Notes: generated from the letters alone by a model not told the origin. A stretch of DNA of 64,000 nt from Cellvibrio sp. OA-2007 (GCF_000953825.1 NZ_BBUL01000094.1:62001-126000); one strand, 5' to 3'. Shown: positions 25,806 through 35,747, numbered from the stretch's first letter. Translations and numbers: made by a program.

Positions 25806-28800
25806 GTGAAAAAACTATCTCGCCCCCTATTCTGTGTGGCGCGATCACTCGTTGTGATTGCCGCAAGTACAGCCATATTACCCACCGCGTATGCAGCAAA
25901 ATCTACTGCGTGGGAAGGTAACTTCCACGATTACCGCGTTGAAAGTGTCAATTATTGGGACCAAGAAAACCCAGCAGCCAAAGCCGATGACTTTAGTGGC
26001 GGTGATCCTTGGTCTTATAAATTCAAGTGCGATGGTTCCCCTTGGAATCTCAACACCTATTGGGATAAAGACGGCCACTCAGTCACCGAAGCCTATGAAT
26101 ACCCTTATATGCGTATTCGCTCACCTTGGTCTGCTACAGAAGCCATAGTGCGCGATAACACTCCCGCCGCACAAAGCTTCCCGCTGTCTGATTTGAGCAA
26201 CAAAGCGGGTTGGCGTTTTGTTCCAACCGCAAGTGATGAATTTAATCAAGCCACCTTAGATGTACTTAAAAGCCCAAGTGACAGCACCGGTAAATGGGTG
26301 ACTAATAACCACACATGGGGCGGGCGTGAGCCAGCGCCTTTTTTGCCAAAAAATGTGCGCCAGGAAAGCGGCCTACTAAAACTCAGCCTTAAACAAAAAG
26401 TAGAGTCGCAAATTTATGGTTTTTTGAACGCTAACTTTATGAATGGTTGGAGCGCAGCCACCGCCATGAACGCTACACCTGTGCGTTATGGTTATTTTGA
26501 GGTGCGCTCTAAAGTAGGGGTCGGTTCTAGTGCTTTTTGGTTGTATTCAAAATCAATGGAAGATGTGCGCTACATCAAAGGCGAGCGAGTATTTACCAAA
26601 GCCTTGGTAGACCATAATCTTGAAATCGATGTATACGAACAAGCGGGGCGCCGTCCTGAATGGGCCCCTTATTACAATATGAATACTTGGGTATTTGAAT
26701 ACCAAGGTGACGATCACCGTATTTTCAGTAAAAAAGCTTCTGGTCAAAGTTGCGGTCGTGAAGGCTGGCAAGGTGGCGATGATCTGCTGCCCCATTCAGC
26801 TGGGCTACAAAACGGCGGCCACTGGAAAGCCGACATAGATTTTGCTGCCGACTTCCACGTATATGGACTCTATTGGGGTCCAGATGAACTTCGCTGGTAT
26901 GTAGATGGTAAATTAATTCGCTCGATGAAAAACCGTTATCACCATACTCCGCTGTATATTTTGCTCGACACCGAAACCATGCCCGATTGGTTTGGCTTGC
27001 CTACTCCAGCTGAACTACAACATGACCACGAAATTGATTATGTGCGTGTATGGACAACCGACGCCCTCGAAAATCACAACGGTAAAGGCTGGCGTGCAAT
27101 TCAAGCAGACGGTAACGCACGTTACAGCATGCGCGTTGCAGCTCGCGATGGAGATGGTCATCAAAACGGCAAAGGTGCCAATCAACCATTAGAATATTTA
27201 CAACAACATAGCAAACCCTTTGGCACGGTCGAAAGTTATATTGGCAGCGCAACATCTGGTACCCAAAACCCGGTAAAAGCCACTGCAGTGAATTTTAAAA
27301 CAACGGATTTGTTAGTGCTTTCTGAGCGCCGTCTTAGCCCTTATCGCGCAGCAGCTGACAATATTCGTTACTACTACGCGCATTACGGCCACGTGATTGA
27401 TGCCATCATCACGCCAAGTAATGCCACCAACAAAAATATTAAATGGGTTTCTGACAACCCCGCAATCGCAACAGTGACTGCTTCCGGTGTGATAGTTCCT
27501 GCACAAACTTATGATGCTGAAACCGGTAGCCTTACCCATATCGCATCAGGTGAAGTTACATTAACCGGCACTCATGCAGATTTACCGGGTAACGTTTTCA
27601 CGCTGCGCGTTAAATTGGTTGAAGTGGGCAGTGAAAATAGCATCACCCTTGCGAACTTTAGCACCACCGGGCGCAATGCGACCGTTGCTGAAGGCTATGC
27701 AGCGAGTGCTGTGGGTTGGGGTACAAAAGGTTTTCCATCAGCCATCACCGACAATACTCGCGGTGAGTTTGGTAGTTATCAAATCGATTTTGGTAGCGGC
27801 GGTAAATTTAGTTTTATGCTCAGTGCTGGTACGCCTATTCAAACTGGCACCGGGGTAAAAGTATTTATTGATGACGAAGAAGTGCTGTCTGAAAATTTAA
27901 ATAATATTTCAGGCGATTGGGATGCACACTTTGAAAATTGGTTTCCAACTACCTTTACAGTAAGCCCAGGCAAACATTGGGTGAAAATTATGAGTGCGGG
28001 CGCATCGGAATGGCAGTGGTTTGGTCACAGCGCGCAATTTTTACAATTATTGGACGGCACAAATTCTCCTTCCAGTTCAGCGGCAAGTGCATCAACAATG
28101 TCATCGCGCTCATCCGTGGCACAGTCTTCCGTTGCAGCATCGTCAGTACCTACGTCATCGGCAGCTCCGTCCTCAGTAGCTAAGTCATCCATTGCGCCAT
28201 CCTCAGCCGTTAATTCGTCAGTTGCATCAAGCATTGGTGGCATAGGTGCTAAAGTGATTGTGCAAGCAGAAAACTTCATTGCAACGGGCGGCACTTATCA
28301 AGGCTTCCAAAAATACACCACTGCAAATGGTATTGGGGCAATCAATTATAACCAACGTGGTGATTGGGCTGATTACAGTTTCACTATCGGCAGTGCCGGC
28401 ACTTACACAATTAATGCTTTCTTAGGTACCACACTAGCGGATAGTGCAATTGAGCTTTTCATCGACAATGTTTCGGTCGGTAAAAAGACAGTACTCAATA
28501 ACAATAATTGGGATGCGTTTGTGCCATTAACCCTAAACACCGGTGTGCAGTTGAGTGCAGGCACTCATACGCTGCGCGTTGTGTCGGCAGGCACTACTGC
28601 CTCAACGTGGGAGTGGAATGCAGATCGCATTGAATTTACTCAAATAGCGGCAACATCTTCATCACGCTCATCAGCCGCGTCTAGCTCATCTGCTACTCCA
28701 ACTCCGATAGTGGTTCAAGCCGAGTCTTACACCACTACCGGCGGCACCTATCAAGGCCTACAAAAATACACCACCGCAACGGGCGTAGCTGCAGTTAACT

Positions 28801-29105
28801 ACAACCAACGCGGTGACTGGGCTGACTACACCATCAATGTCACCGCAACCGGCAACTATCGTATCAATGCTTATTTGGGTACCACTCAAGTTGGTGGTGC
28901 GATAGAGATATTAGTTGATGGCATTTCGGTCGCGAAAAAGACAGTACCGAATAATAACAATTGGGATGTGTTTGCCGCCTTAGAAGTCAGTAACAGTGTT
29001 CGCCTCACGCAGGGTATGCACAACGTGCGTATTATTTCTGCAGGCGCCACGGCTTCAACTTGGGAATGGAATGCAGACCGCATTGAGTTTGTGCCAGTAA
29101 ATTAA
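25806..29105 (+). CDS. Large modular GH16 galactanase (agarase, porphyranase or furcellaranase type) with Ig-like and CBM6 modules
   Basis: A 1099-residue secreted enzyme. The GTG start is supported by GGAG 6 bases upstream. The signal peptide is about 1-31. An N-terminal extension (32-130) precedes the GH16 domain (about 135-420) with catalytic E273-I-D275-V-Y-E278. Then come a Big2-like Ig domain (about 515-605), a jelly-roll-like module (about 610-750), a Ser-rich linker, and two CBM6 copies (about 816-950 and 970-1098) sharing NYNQRGDWADY and STWEWNADRIEF. The GH16 part differs clearly from the two agarases at 38258-41562 and is nearer to the kappa-carrageenase/furcellaranase/porphyranase side. 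The exact polymer is not decidable by eye. Confidence 0.82.
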   Translation: MKKLSRPLFCVARSLVVIAASTAILPTAYAAKSTAWEGNFHDYRVESVNYWDQENPAAKADDFSGGDPWSYKFKCDGSPWNLNTYWDKDGHSVTEAYEYPYMRIRSPWSATEAIVRDNTPAAQSFPLSDLSNKAGWRFVPTASDEFNQATLDVLKSPSDSTGKWVTNNHTWGGREPAPFLPKNVRQESGLLKLSLKQKVESQIYGFLNANFMNGWSAATAMNATPVRYGYFEVRSKVGVGSSAFWLYSKSMEDVRYIKGERVFTKALVDHNLEIDVYEQAGRRPEWAPYYNMNTWVFEYQGDDHRIFSKKASGQSCGREGWQGGDDLLPHSAGLQNGGHWKADIDFAADFHVYGLYWGPDELRWYVDGKLIRSMKNRYHHTPLYILLDTETMPDWFGLPTPAELQHDHEIDYVRVWTTDALENHNGKGWRAIQADGNARYSMRVAARDGDGHQNGKGANQPLEYLQQHSKPFGTVESYIGSATSGTQNPVKATAVNFKTTDLLVLSERRLSPYRAAADNIRYYYAHYGHVIDAIITPSNATNKNIKWVSDNPAIATVTASGVIVPAQTYDAETGSLTHIASGEVTLTGTHADLPGNVFTLRVKLVEVGSENSITLANFSTTGRNATVAEGYAASAVGWGTKGFPSAITDNTRGEFGSYQIDFGSGGKFSFMLSAGTPIQTGTGVKVFIDDEEVLSENLNNISGDWDAHFENWFPTTFTVSPGKHWVKIMSAGASEWQWFGHSAQFLQLLDGTNSPSSSAASASTMSSRSSVAQSSVAASSVPTSSAAPSSVAKSSIAPSSAVNSSVASSIGGIGAKVIVQAENFIATGGTYQGFQKYTTANGIGAINYNQRGDWADYSFTIGSAGTYTINAFLGTTLADSAIELFIDNVSVGKKTVLNNNNWDAFVPLTLNTGVQLSAGTHTLRVVSAGTTASTWEWNADRIEFTQIAATSSSRSSAASSSSATPTPIVVQAESYTTTGGTYQGLQKYTTATGVAAVNYNQRGDWADYTINVTATGNYRINAYLGTTQVGGAIEILVDGISVAKKTVPNNNNWDVFAALEVSNSVRLTQGMHNVRIISAGATASTWEWNADRIEFVPVN

Positions 29106-29133
29106 ATGTAGATAAAAATTAAATTGAGGTATT

Positions 29134-29165
29134 TTCCCGCCTCTTGATTGAAGCGGGAATTTTTA
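29134..29165 (+). terminator. Terminator after the large GH16 gene
   Basis: A 7-bp stem TTCCCGC/GCGGGAA with a 12-base loop and a TTTTT tail. Confidence 0.75.
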
Positions 29166-29241
29166 TACCTTTTAAAAGAGCAGGATAATATCCCGCAATG
29201 TTTAAATGCAGTTAATAGATAATAAAGAGGAAAACATTAAA

Positions 29242-30978
29242 ATGAAAAAATTAACACAAAGAAAGTTGTTTTATATACTGACACTAACATTGTTCAGTAC
29301 CAGCATTTTTGCACAACCAACGCCTCCTGCGGGAAAAATGTGGCAGAAACAAAGTAATCTTTCGGATGATTTTAATAGTGGCTTTGACACGAGCAAATGG
29401 CAGAAGCCTTTATGGAATTATGGCGAACCCGTTAATATGGTGGCTGAAAACTCTGGTGTTTCAAACGGAAACTTATGGATCAAGGGAACGCTTGGCACTG
29501 GTGCAAGGTGGTTTAATGGTTCTCGGGTAATGTCTAATGCACAAATTAAATATCCCTACTACACAGAGGCTAGAATTAAAAGCGCGAACATTTCTGCGTA
29601 CAGCACCTTTTGGTTGAATAACGGGGACATTAACAATCGCGATGAAATAGACATCATCGAAAACAATCCTAATCCTTCGTGTAACTGTCAGCCTAATTTT
29701 CCATGGCAAATGAACTCTCAGTATTTTCATGTTGTAAATGGCGATACCCAAAGAGCCCATGGCAACTTTGATAACCGAAACCTGCCGGATGGCGCGCCAG
29801 GAAAAGGCGTTAGATGGAACGAGGCTTATTTTACGTTCGGTGTATGGCAAAAAGATGCCCGAAATATTCAATTTTATTTAAATGGTTATCCTGCAGGTAG
29901 CGTTGTTTCTGCACGGGATTTCACCAGAGATATGAATATTATTTGGGATTTATGGACTGCCGATTTTTCTTGGCTGGGTGGCCTTGCTGTTCAAAGCCAA
30001 CTCAACGATGATTCAATTAATACCATGTACGTTGATTGGATTAATACTTACAAGTTGGTCGATGGTGTTGCAAGTAGTTCATCCAGCTCTAGTGCACAAT
30101 CAAGCTCTAGTGCCAACAGCAGTGTTGCCAGTGGCGCTACACAAACCATCGATTTCGCTAATTATTTTGATACCGGTAAAGCAACCAGTGCGGTAGCGGG
30201 CGATACCATTATCGGTTTCAATAAATCCGGCGGCGGCAATATTAATTACAATTCTGTTGGTGATTGGGGCGATTATTTAGTCACACTGCCAACAGACGGC
30301 CAATATAAAATTGAAATTGTTACCGCATCACCTATGACCAGCGGCATTGGTGCAAAACTGAGCATTGATGGTATTGCGGTGGGTACAATTACCCTGGGCA
30401 CAACCGGCGACTGGGAAACATACACTACAACCACACTTGTCAATAATCTGTCTATTGGCGCAGGCACCCATACTCTGCGTATTGAAAGCACAGGCACCAG
30501 CGCATGGCAATGGAATGGGGATGTAATTCGAGTGGCCAAAGTAGGCAGTGATCCTATAGGTTCACCGGTTACTCCCACACCCGTAAGCATGACCTTACAA
30601 GCCGAAAATTTTGCCGCAACAGGCGGTGTATACGATGGTTTTAAAATCTACACGGTTAATGGCGTGAGCGCGGTTAATTACAATCAACGTGGCGATTGGG
30701 CGGATTACACCGTGAATGTAGCTGCCGATGGTAACTACAGTTTTAATGCTTACGTAAGTTCACCTATGACTGACGCCGCACTGGAAGTGACCGTAGATGG
30801 CGTAAAAGTATTAACCCAAGCTGTGCCGAATAACGGCAGTTGGGATAACTTTCAAAAAATAAGTTCAAGTAACAAAATCGCACTCACCAAAGGCACGCAT
30901 ACCATTCGTGTGGCCAGTGCGGGTACTACCGCATCTACATGGGAATGGAACGCGGATAAATTTGAATTAGTACCCTAG
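29242..30978 (+). CDS. GH16 beta-agarase/porphyranase with two CBM6 modules
   Basis: A 578-residue secreted enzyme. ATG 29242 has AAGAGGA upstream; an ATG at 29206 is less well placed. Signal peptide 1-26 (SIFAQ). GH16 domain at about 27-275 with catalytic E135-I-D137-I-I-E140. A Ser-rich linker follows, then two different CBM6 modules: one of the IDFANYFDTGK type (about 305-435) and one QAENFAATGG type (about 450-577). Both module types recur in the enzymes at 38258 and 40132. The compact catalytic domain, with an NNPNPSCNCQPNFPW insertion, differs from the two ADWD-type agarases, so its specificity may be complementary. Confidence 0.83.
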   Translation: MKKLTQRKLFYILTLTLFSTSIFAQPTPPAGKMWQKQSNLSDDFNSGFDTSKWQKPLWNYGEPVNMVAENSGVSNGNLWIKGTLGTGARWFNGSRVMSNAQIKYPYYTEARIKSANISAYSTFWLNNGDINNRDEIDIIENNPNPSCNCQPNFPWQMNSQYFHVVNGDTQRAHGNFDNRNLPDGAPGKGVRWNEAYFTFGVWQKDARNIQFYLNGYPAGSVVSARDFTRDMNIIWDLWTADFSWLGGLAVQSQLNDDSINTMYVDWINTYKLVDGVASSSSSSSAQSSSSANSSVASGATQTIDFANYFDTGKATSAVAGDTIIGFNKSGGGNINYNSVGDWGDYLVTLPTDGQYKIEIVTASPMTSGIGAKLSIDGIAVGTITLGTTGDWETYTTTTLVNNLSIGAGTHTLRIESTGTSAWQWNGDVIRVAKVGSDPIGSPVTPTPVSMTLQAENFAATGGVYDGFKIYTVNGVSAVNYNQRGDWADYTVNVAADGNYSFNAYVSSPMTDAALEVTVDGVKVLTQAVPNNGSWDNFQKISSSNKIALTKGTHTIRVASAGTTASTWEWNADKFELVP

Positions 30979-31291
30979 TAAATTTCACACACGTAGAAAT
31001 TACCCATTATTTTAGTGGAAAATAACTGACCCGCTTCAACAGGATAGAGATTTATTCTGTAGGCGCGGGCTTTTTTTAGAGTTTCTTTAAACGCTTCAAC
31101 TCCTACCACCTAAGTTCTTCATCAACGATGAACTCTTATTTATCTCTGTGTGTTATTTTTAAGTCATTAAAATTTTTATGTCTCCATAAAAACCAGAACT
31201 CTCCATATCCAATGTTTATTCTCTTATCTGCAAACGGCTAAGTTTATCGCCTGCCTCAGAAAACGTGCTGATGAAGACATTATGCGTAGCA
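30979..31291. other. Intergenic region between convergent GH16 and sulfatase genes
   Basis: Apart from the terminator at 31030-31077, nothing recognisable was found in these 313 bases. No ribosome site with a plausible small gene was seen. Confidence 0.5.
31030..31077 (+). terminator. Terminator after the second GH16 gene
   Basis: An outer stem CCCGC/GCGGG encloses a smaller ACAG/CTGT stem, followed by seven T. Confidence 0.65.
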
Positions 31292-32746
31292 TTATTGGAT
31301 ATACCACTGCGGTTTTTGCGCTTCCTTCAGGCTTTCTTGATACAAGGCATCATAAAAACTATCCCGTCTTTTTTCGTAAGCCTCGTTTTGCAACAGCACA
31401 TTGCGTTGATTCTTTTTATTCCAATCGTTCCAAAGTTTGGCTAGCTGCTGTTCTTGCTTCGGCCTTTGTCCGAGAATATTGTGCTGTTCAATAGGATCTT
31501 TAACCATATCAAAAAAAGCGAGACCTAAATCTGGCAACGGCTGGTTTAAATATTTTTCTGTTTGCGTGCGCACAGCCCATAAATTATCGGCTTCTTCCAT
31601 ACGCCAAAATAAGGCTTTGTGCGGTGATTGTTTACTTTTACCGGTAACGTAAGCGGTGAGATCTACGCCATCGAGTTTGGCGTCTTTAGTATTAGCGCCC
31701 GCCAGAGCTAAAGAAGTAGCGGCAATATCCAAGGCGGAAACCAATCCGTTTAAACGTTTACCTTTGGTAATTTTTTTGGGCCAGTAAGCAATGAAAGGCA
31801 CATGCACTCCGCCTTCAGTAAGCGCTACTTTACCGAAACGGAAAGGGCTGTTATCGGCCCAGGTATAGTCAGGCCACCATGAGTAAGGATAAAGCCCACC
31901 GTTATCGCTCAAGAAAAAAATGAGCGTATTGTCCAGCTCACCGCTTTTATCCAAAGCGTCGATCAGCATACCAATACCTTCATCCATGGCATCCACCATA
32001 GCGGCATAGGTGCGGCGTTTTTCATCTTTAATATGCGCGTATTTCTCAAGATAATTTTGTGGCGCCTGGAGCGGTGCGTGGGGCGCGTTGTAACTCATGT
32101 AAATAAAAAATGGCGCCTGTTCTTTGCTGGTGCGTTCAATATAACGCGCTGCATCGCGGCTTAAGGCTGTGGTTAAGTATTCATCAAATTCAGCAACACC
32201 TTTGTTGCGCATAATGGGTAGCAGATAGCCGCCAGCCCCCAAATGAACCTCTCCAGGCATATAATTGTGGCCGCCATCCAAGAATCCGTAAAAATAATCA
32301 AAACCGCGTTCATTAGGCTGAAAGTGTGGCGCACCACCTAAATGCCATTTGCCAAAAATAGCGGTTTTATAACCGACTTCTTGCAGCCGCGCCGGAAAGG
32401 TTTTTTCCGTTAAGGGTAAGCCCATGTATTTGTCGTCAGGGGAGTAAGTCACATTATTTTCCATACCAAAGCGCGCTTGATAGCGCCCAGTAATTAGACC
32501 CGCACGGGACGGCCCGCAATAGGGATGAGTGACGTAGCCGTTTTCAAAAACCACCCCCTCGTTGGCAAGTGCATCAAGACGCGGTGTTTTAATTTCTGTT
32601 TGGCCATTGGTAAATCCAACATCGTTATAGCCCAAATCATCAGCCAATATCACTACAATATTCGGGCGTTTATCCGCACCCAGTGCGCTGCAACTAATCA
32701 CCACCATAAATGCGGCCTGCATTAACCGCTGGCTTAGTTTCATCAT
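31292..32746 (-). CDS. Family S1 sulfatase (formylglycine type), secreted
   Basis: A 484-residue sulfatase. The start at 32746 (tandem ATGATG) is preferred over 32812 because GGAG lies 7 bases upstream and a signal peptide follows (about 1-25, SCSALGA). Alkaline-phosphatase-fold motifs are intact: RPNIVVILADDLG (metal Asp pair), C77-G-P-S-R (formylglycine site), GKWHLGG and SDNGG. It would remove sulfate esters from galactan. An anaerobic or FGE-type maturase is needed and is not in the window. It follows the second sulfatase by 40 bases on the same strand. Confidence 0.88.
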   Translation of the reverse strand: MMKLSQRLMQAAFMVVISCSALGADKRPNIVVILADDLGYNDVGFTNGQTEIKTPRLDALANEGVVFENGYVTHPYCGPSRAGLITGRYQARFGMENNVTYSPDDKYMGLPLTEKTFPARLQEVGYKTAIFGKWHLGGAPHFQPNERGFDYFYGFLDGGHNYMPGEVHLGAGGYLLPIMRNKGVAEFDEYLTTALSRDAARYIERTSKEQAPFFIYMSYNAPHAPLQAPQNYLEKYAHIKDEKRRTYAAMVDAMDEGIGMLIDALDKSGELDNTLIFFLSDNGGLYPYSWWPDYTWADNSPFRFGKVALTEGGVHVPFIAYWPKKITKGKRLNGLVSALDIAATSLALAGANTKDAKLDGVDLTAYVTGKSKQSPHKALFWRMEEADNLWAVRTQTEKYLNQPLPDLGLAFFDMVKDPIEQHNILGQRPKQEQQLAKLWNDWNKKNQRNVLLQNEAYEKRRDSFYDALYQESLKEAQKPQWYIQ

Positions 32747-32786
32747 TTTAATACTCCTGTCAGTCACGGGTTTTACATTAATGTTG

Positions 32787-34211
32787 TTATTCGGGTTTAT
32801 GCCAGTAATCATCCATACGTTTAATTACCGCACCTAAAAATTCGGGTTTTAGTTGCCACGCGGGGCGATCCAGCGTTAATTCCCATGCAAATAGCTGGCG
32901 ATAAAGTTGGCTAACTTTAGCAGGATTTTGCAGCGCCAAATCAGTTAACTCGGAGGGATCTGTAGCAATGTTGTATAACTCTGCCGGGCGATCAGGAAAG
33001 CGCAGTAATTTCCAATCGCCCTGCCGCAGAGCGGCAATTGGCCCCTCACGCCAGAATAAATTTTTGTGTGGCGACTGACTATTTTTCCCCTGTAAAAAGG
33101 GTTTAAGGTCAACACCATCCCAATCTGTAACCTGACGCACATCGCCTCCGGCGGCGGCATAAAAAGTGGGTAATAAATCCAGAGTGGAAACCATAGGGTC
33201 ATAACTACTACCGGGCTTAGTTACACCCGGCCAGCGCATAATCATTGGCACCCGAATACCGCCTTCTAGCAGATTGGCCTTGGTGCCACTCAAGGGGAGA
33301 TTAATCGAGCCATTGTGATCGCTGGGGCCACCGTTATCGTTGGTAAATATCACCAGCGTGTTCTCACTTAAACCTTCCTGTTGCAGTGTTTGCAACACTC
33401 GGCCTATAGCTCTATCCATGTTTAACATCATGGCAGCATATATTTTTCGCTCCCCAGTAAGATGAGGAAATTGGTCGAGATCGCTCTTCTCTGCCTCCAT
33501 CGGATAATGAGGTGCAGACAACGATAGAAAAGTAAAAAAAGGTTGGTGTTTATTGCGCTTAATAAACTCGATAGTCTCATTCGCTAGCGCATCAGTCAGG
33601 TAGAGTAGGCTTTCGCCGTAATTATTAAAATTGCGCTCTAAAAAATCTTCCCGGCGCGAACTGGGGTGTGCTTGGGTAAAGGGAAAATAACTGCGCGCAC
33701 CGCCGCGAAAACCAAAAAATTCATCGAATCCCCGCTTGAGCGGATGAAACCTATCCTCATTGCCTTGGTGCCATTTACCTATAAGACTGGTGCGGTAACC
33801 GCGTTCAGCTAAATAATTAGCCATGGTGAGCTGATCCAAACGCATGCCCATATCATCGCCAGTGGCGCCTGAGCTGCTCATATAACCCGGTACATTGTTT
33901 TCTTCAAAACCAAAACGTTGCGGATATTTACCGGTGAGTAATCCAGCGCGCGAGGGACCACAGACCGAGGCGCTGACATAAGCCTGTTTAAATACCACGC
34001 CCTCTTGCGCTAATTGATCCAAATTGGGCGTGGGAATTTCAGTGCTGCCCTGAAAGCCAAAATCGGCATAACCGGCATCATCAGAAAGAATAAAAACGAT
34101 ATTGGGTTTTGCCAGTTCGGCGCCATAACAGGCCCAAGCACTACAGATGAGTAATGCTAAGCCAAGGTAAGAGAGGTAGTTGTGAATAGAATTGCGCTGA
34201 TTTTTATGCAT
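32787..34211 (-). CDS. Family S1 sulfatase, secreted, first gene of the sulfatase operon
   Basis: A 474-residue sulfatase with a signal peptide (about 1-29), KPNIVFILSDDAG metal Asp pair, formylglycine motif C84-G-P-S-R, GKWHQGN and TNDNGG. It is clearly homologous to the sulfatase immediately downstream but distant enough for different regiospecificity (for example 6-sulfate of L-galactose versus other positions). Three 22-bp repeats lie 67-132 bases upstream and probably control the pair together with the adjacent AraC-type gene. Confidence 0.88.
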   Translation of the reverse strand: MHKNQRNSIHNYLSYLGLALLICSAWACYGAELAKPNIVFILSDDAGYADFGFQGSTEIPTPNLDQLAQEGVVFKQAYVSASVCGPSRAGLLTGKYPQRFGFEENNVPGYMSSSGATGDDMGMRLDQLTMANYLAERGYRTSLIGKWHQGNEDRFHPLKRGFDEFFGFRGGARSYFPFTQAHPSSRREDFLERNFNNYGESLLYLTDALANETIEFIKRNKHQPFFTFLSLSAPHYPMEAEKSDLDQFPHLTGERKIYAAMMLNMDRAIGRVLQTLQQEGLSENTLVIFTNDNGGPSDHNGSINLPLSGTKANLLEGGIRVPMIMRWPGVTKPGSSYDPMVSTLDLLPTFYAAAGGDVRQVTDWDGVDLKPFLQGKNSQSPHKNLFWREGPIAALRQGDWKLLRFPDRPAELYNIATDPSELTDLALQNPAKVSQLYRQLFAWELTLDRPAWQLKPEFLGAVIKRMDDYWHKPE

Positions 34212-34277
34212 GGTATTTGGCTCGCAGCAAAGGACTAATCATTATTAATAGCTTAATGATTAGTTCAAAACTCGGCT

Positions 34278-34343
34278 TTCAGAATCCTGCACCACGCCCT
34301 TCAAAATCCTGAACCACGCCCTTCAGAATCCGGAACAAGCATC
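34278..34343. repeat. Three tandem 22-bp repeats upstream of the sulfatase operon
   Basis: The units are 34278-34299, 34300-34321 and 34322-34343, each starting TTCARAATCC. Units 1 and 2 differ at only two positions; unit 3 diverges at its 3' end. A period of 22, about two helical turns, puts all three on one face of the DNA, typical of AraC-family direct-repeat sites. They lie between the AraC-type gene and the sulfatases it probably controls (inference). Confidence 0.7.
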
Positions 34344-34406
34344 TAAGCAATTGATTAACAACGATTAATTACTTAGGGAAACATTCTATGCGCCAAATTA
34401 ATTTGC

Positions 34407-35747
34407 TTAAGGTGACTGATGGTTCTTTTGAAAATCAACCGGTGCTTGCCCGGTTTCTTTTTTGAACACAGTGCTGAAATAATTTGCGCTGTTAAAACCG
34501 ACATCAAAGGCAGTAGCCGTGACGGACTGGAGTAGAAGTAATTTTTTAGCCTGATTAATGCGAGTGCTGACTAAATACTGATTCAAGGTTTGGCCCGTAT
34601 TTTTTTTGAACACTCGCATAAGATAAGACGGACTAACATTGAATTCTTGCGCGATACGCGCCACATCGATTTCATCGCGATAATGTTGATTGATAAAGGC
34701 TTGCGCGCGTGCAGCAATTGAATGTTCCTGCTCTTTGGGCAACTGAGTAATCAGTTTGGAAAACGCTAAGGCTTCATCCGTAACAATCGCGCGCACTGCG
34801 AGCAAATCGCCACTATTTTCAAGCGCCTGATTGCGCTCCACATTGCGCGCCAGAAGATTATCGAGATTGCCACCGGCTTCAATCCCTAAGCCCGTTAGAC
34901 GATCGATAGTTTCGCGTACTTTAAGTTTATAAAGTGCAAGATTGCCGCGAGTGCTGGCCTCCAACAGCCCTAATAAGATATCGATCTCTTGCTTTGAGGC
35001 GCTTTTGCCCGAACCAATTAATAACTGCAACTCCTCCTGCAATAACTCGGCTCGCCCTTTGATGTAGCGAATGTCTTGATACACCGCCCAGCACCAACAG
35101 CACACGGTCACTATGGCACCAAGGTAAAGCAACCAATAGGCCTGCTGAAACAAAGTAGTCGTAGCATGAAACACCCCGAAGCTAATACTACCCGCCAAAA
35201 AACTGAGTGCTACGGGGCTGCGCCGCCCTTGGAGCTGCTGGTAGAGCAAATAGCAACAGGGGGCGATAAGTGCGAGCAGAAGGTAAAACGTTAAACTCCA
35301 TTCAGCGAGCTTAACACTCGGAGTAAACGGCAGCAGCGCGCTAAACCCATCAGGCACTAACAACTGCCCCGTGGTCGCATCCATTATGACAATGTAACCA
35401 CCACTCGCGAGCAAACCCAACGAATACAGCAGCACTTGGTAGCGCCTGGTTACATGCGTTCCAGTTTGTAATGCCGTAGCAATCACCATTGAAGGTATGC
35501 CCAACGCAAATAACACCAGTACGCGAAAAAATAAAATCCCTAATTGTGAATCAGCCTCAGCAAAATTTTGCAGCGCTTTGCCCAACAGATAAATAACATA
35601 ACAAACGAGATAACAAACATGAAAACCATAACCCGATAAAACTCGCCGACTCACCAATGAAAAATAAACCAGGACCACCAAGATCAACTGTGCCGATAAT
35701 ATCGGTAACAAAACAAAAAGAATGGTATCTATGGGAATATCAATCAT
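34407..35747 (-). CDS. Membrane-anchored AraC-family regulator
   Basis: About 446 residues. The N-terminal half has roughly seven hydrophobic helices (about 6-225), then a helical linker, and a C-terminal AraC DNA-binding domain (about 345-445) with both helix-turn-helices: DVARIAQEFNVSPSYLMRVFKK and ATAFDVGFNSANYFSTVFKKETG. The ATG at 35747 or an in-frame GTG at 35762 may be the start; neither has a clear ribosome site. This architecture suggests direct signalling from membrane to DNA without a phosphorelay. The gene lies just upstream of the repeat array and sulfatase pair, so control of desulfation genes is likely. Confidence 0.82.
   Translation of the reverse strand: MIDIPIDTILFVLLPILSAQLILVVLVYFSLVSRRVLSGYGFHVCYLVCYVIYLLGKALQNFAEADSQLGILFFRVLVLFALGIPSMVIATALQTGTHVTRRYQVLLYSLGLLASGGYIVIMDATTGQLLVPDGFSALLPFTPSVKLAEWSLTFYLLLALIAPCCYLLYQQLQGRRSPVALSFLAGSISFGVFHATTTLFQQAYWLLYLGAIVTVCCWCWAVYQDIRYIKGRAELLQEELQLLIGSGKSASKQEIDILLGLLEASTRGNLALYKLKVRETIDRLTGLGIEAGGNLDNLLARNVERNQALENSGDLLAVRAIVTDEALAFSKLITQLPKEQEHSIAARAQAFINQHYRDEIDVARIAQEFNVSPSYLMRVFKKNTGQTLNQYLVSTRINQAKKLLLLQSVTATAFDVGFNSANYFSTVFKKETGQAPVDFQKNHQSP

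Noticed and set aside
28064-28240. Serine-codon-rich repetitive DNA that looks like a microsatellite
   Set aside because: It encodes the polyserine/Ser-Ala linker between modules of the GH16 enzyme. The same happens at 30070-30125, 39090-39180 and 40555-40610.
34278-34343. 22-bp tandem units as a short CRISPR array
   Set aside because: The units are directly adjacent with no spacers, and no cas genes are present.
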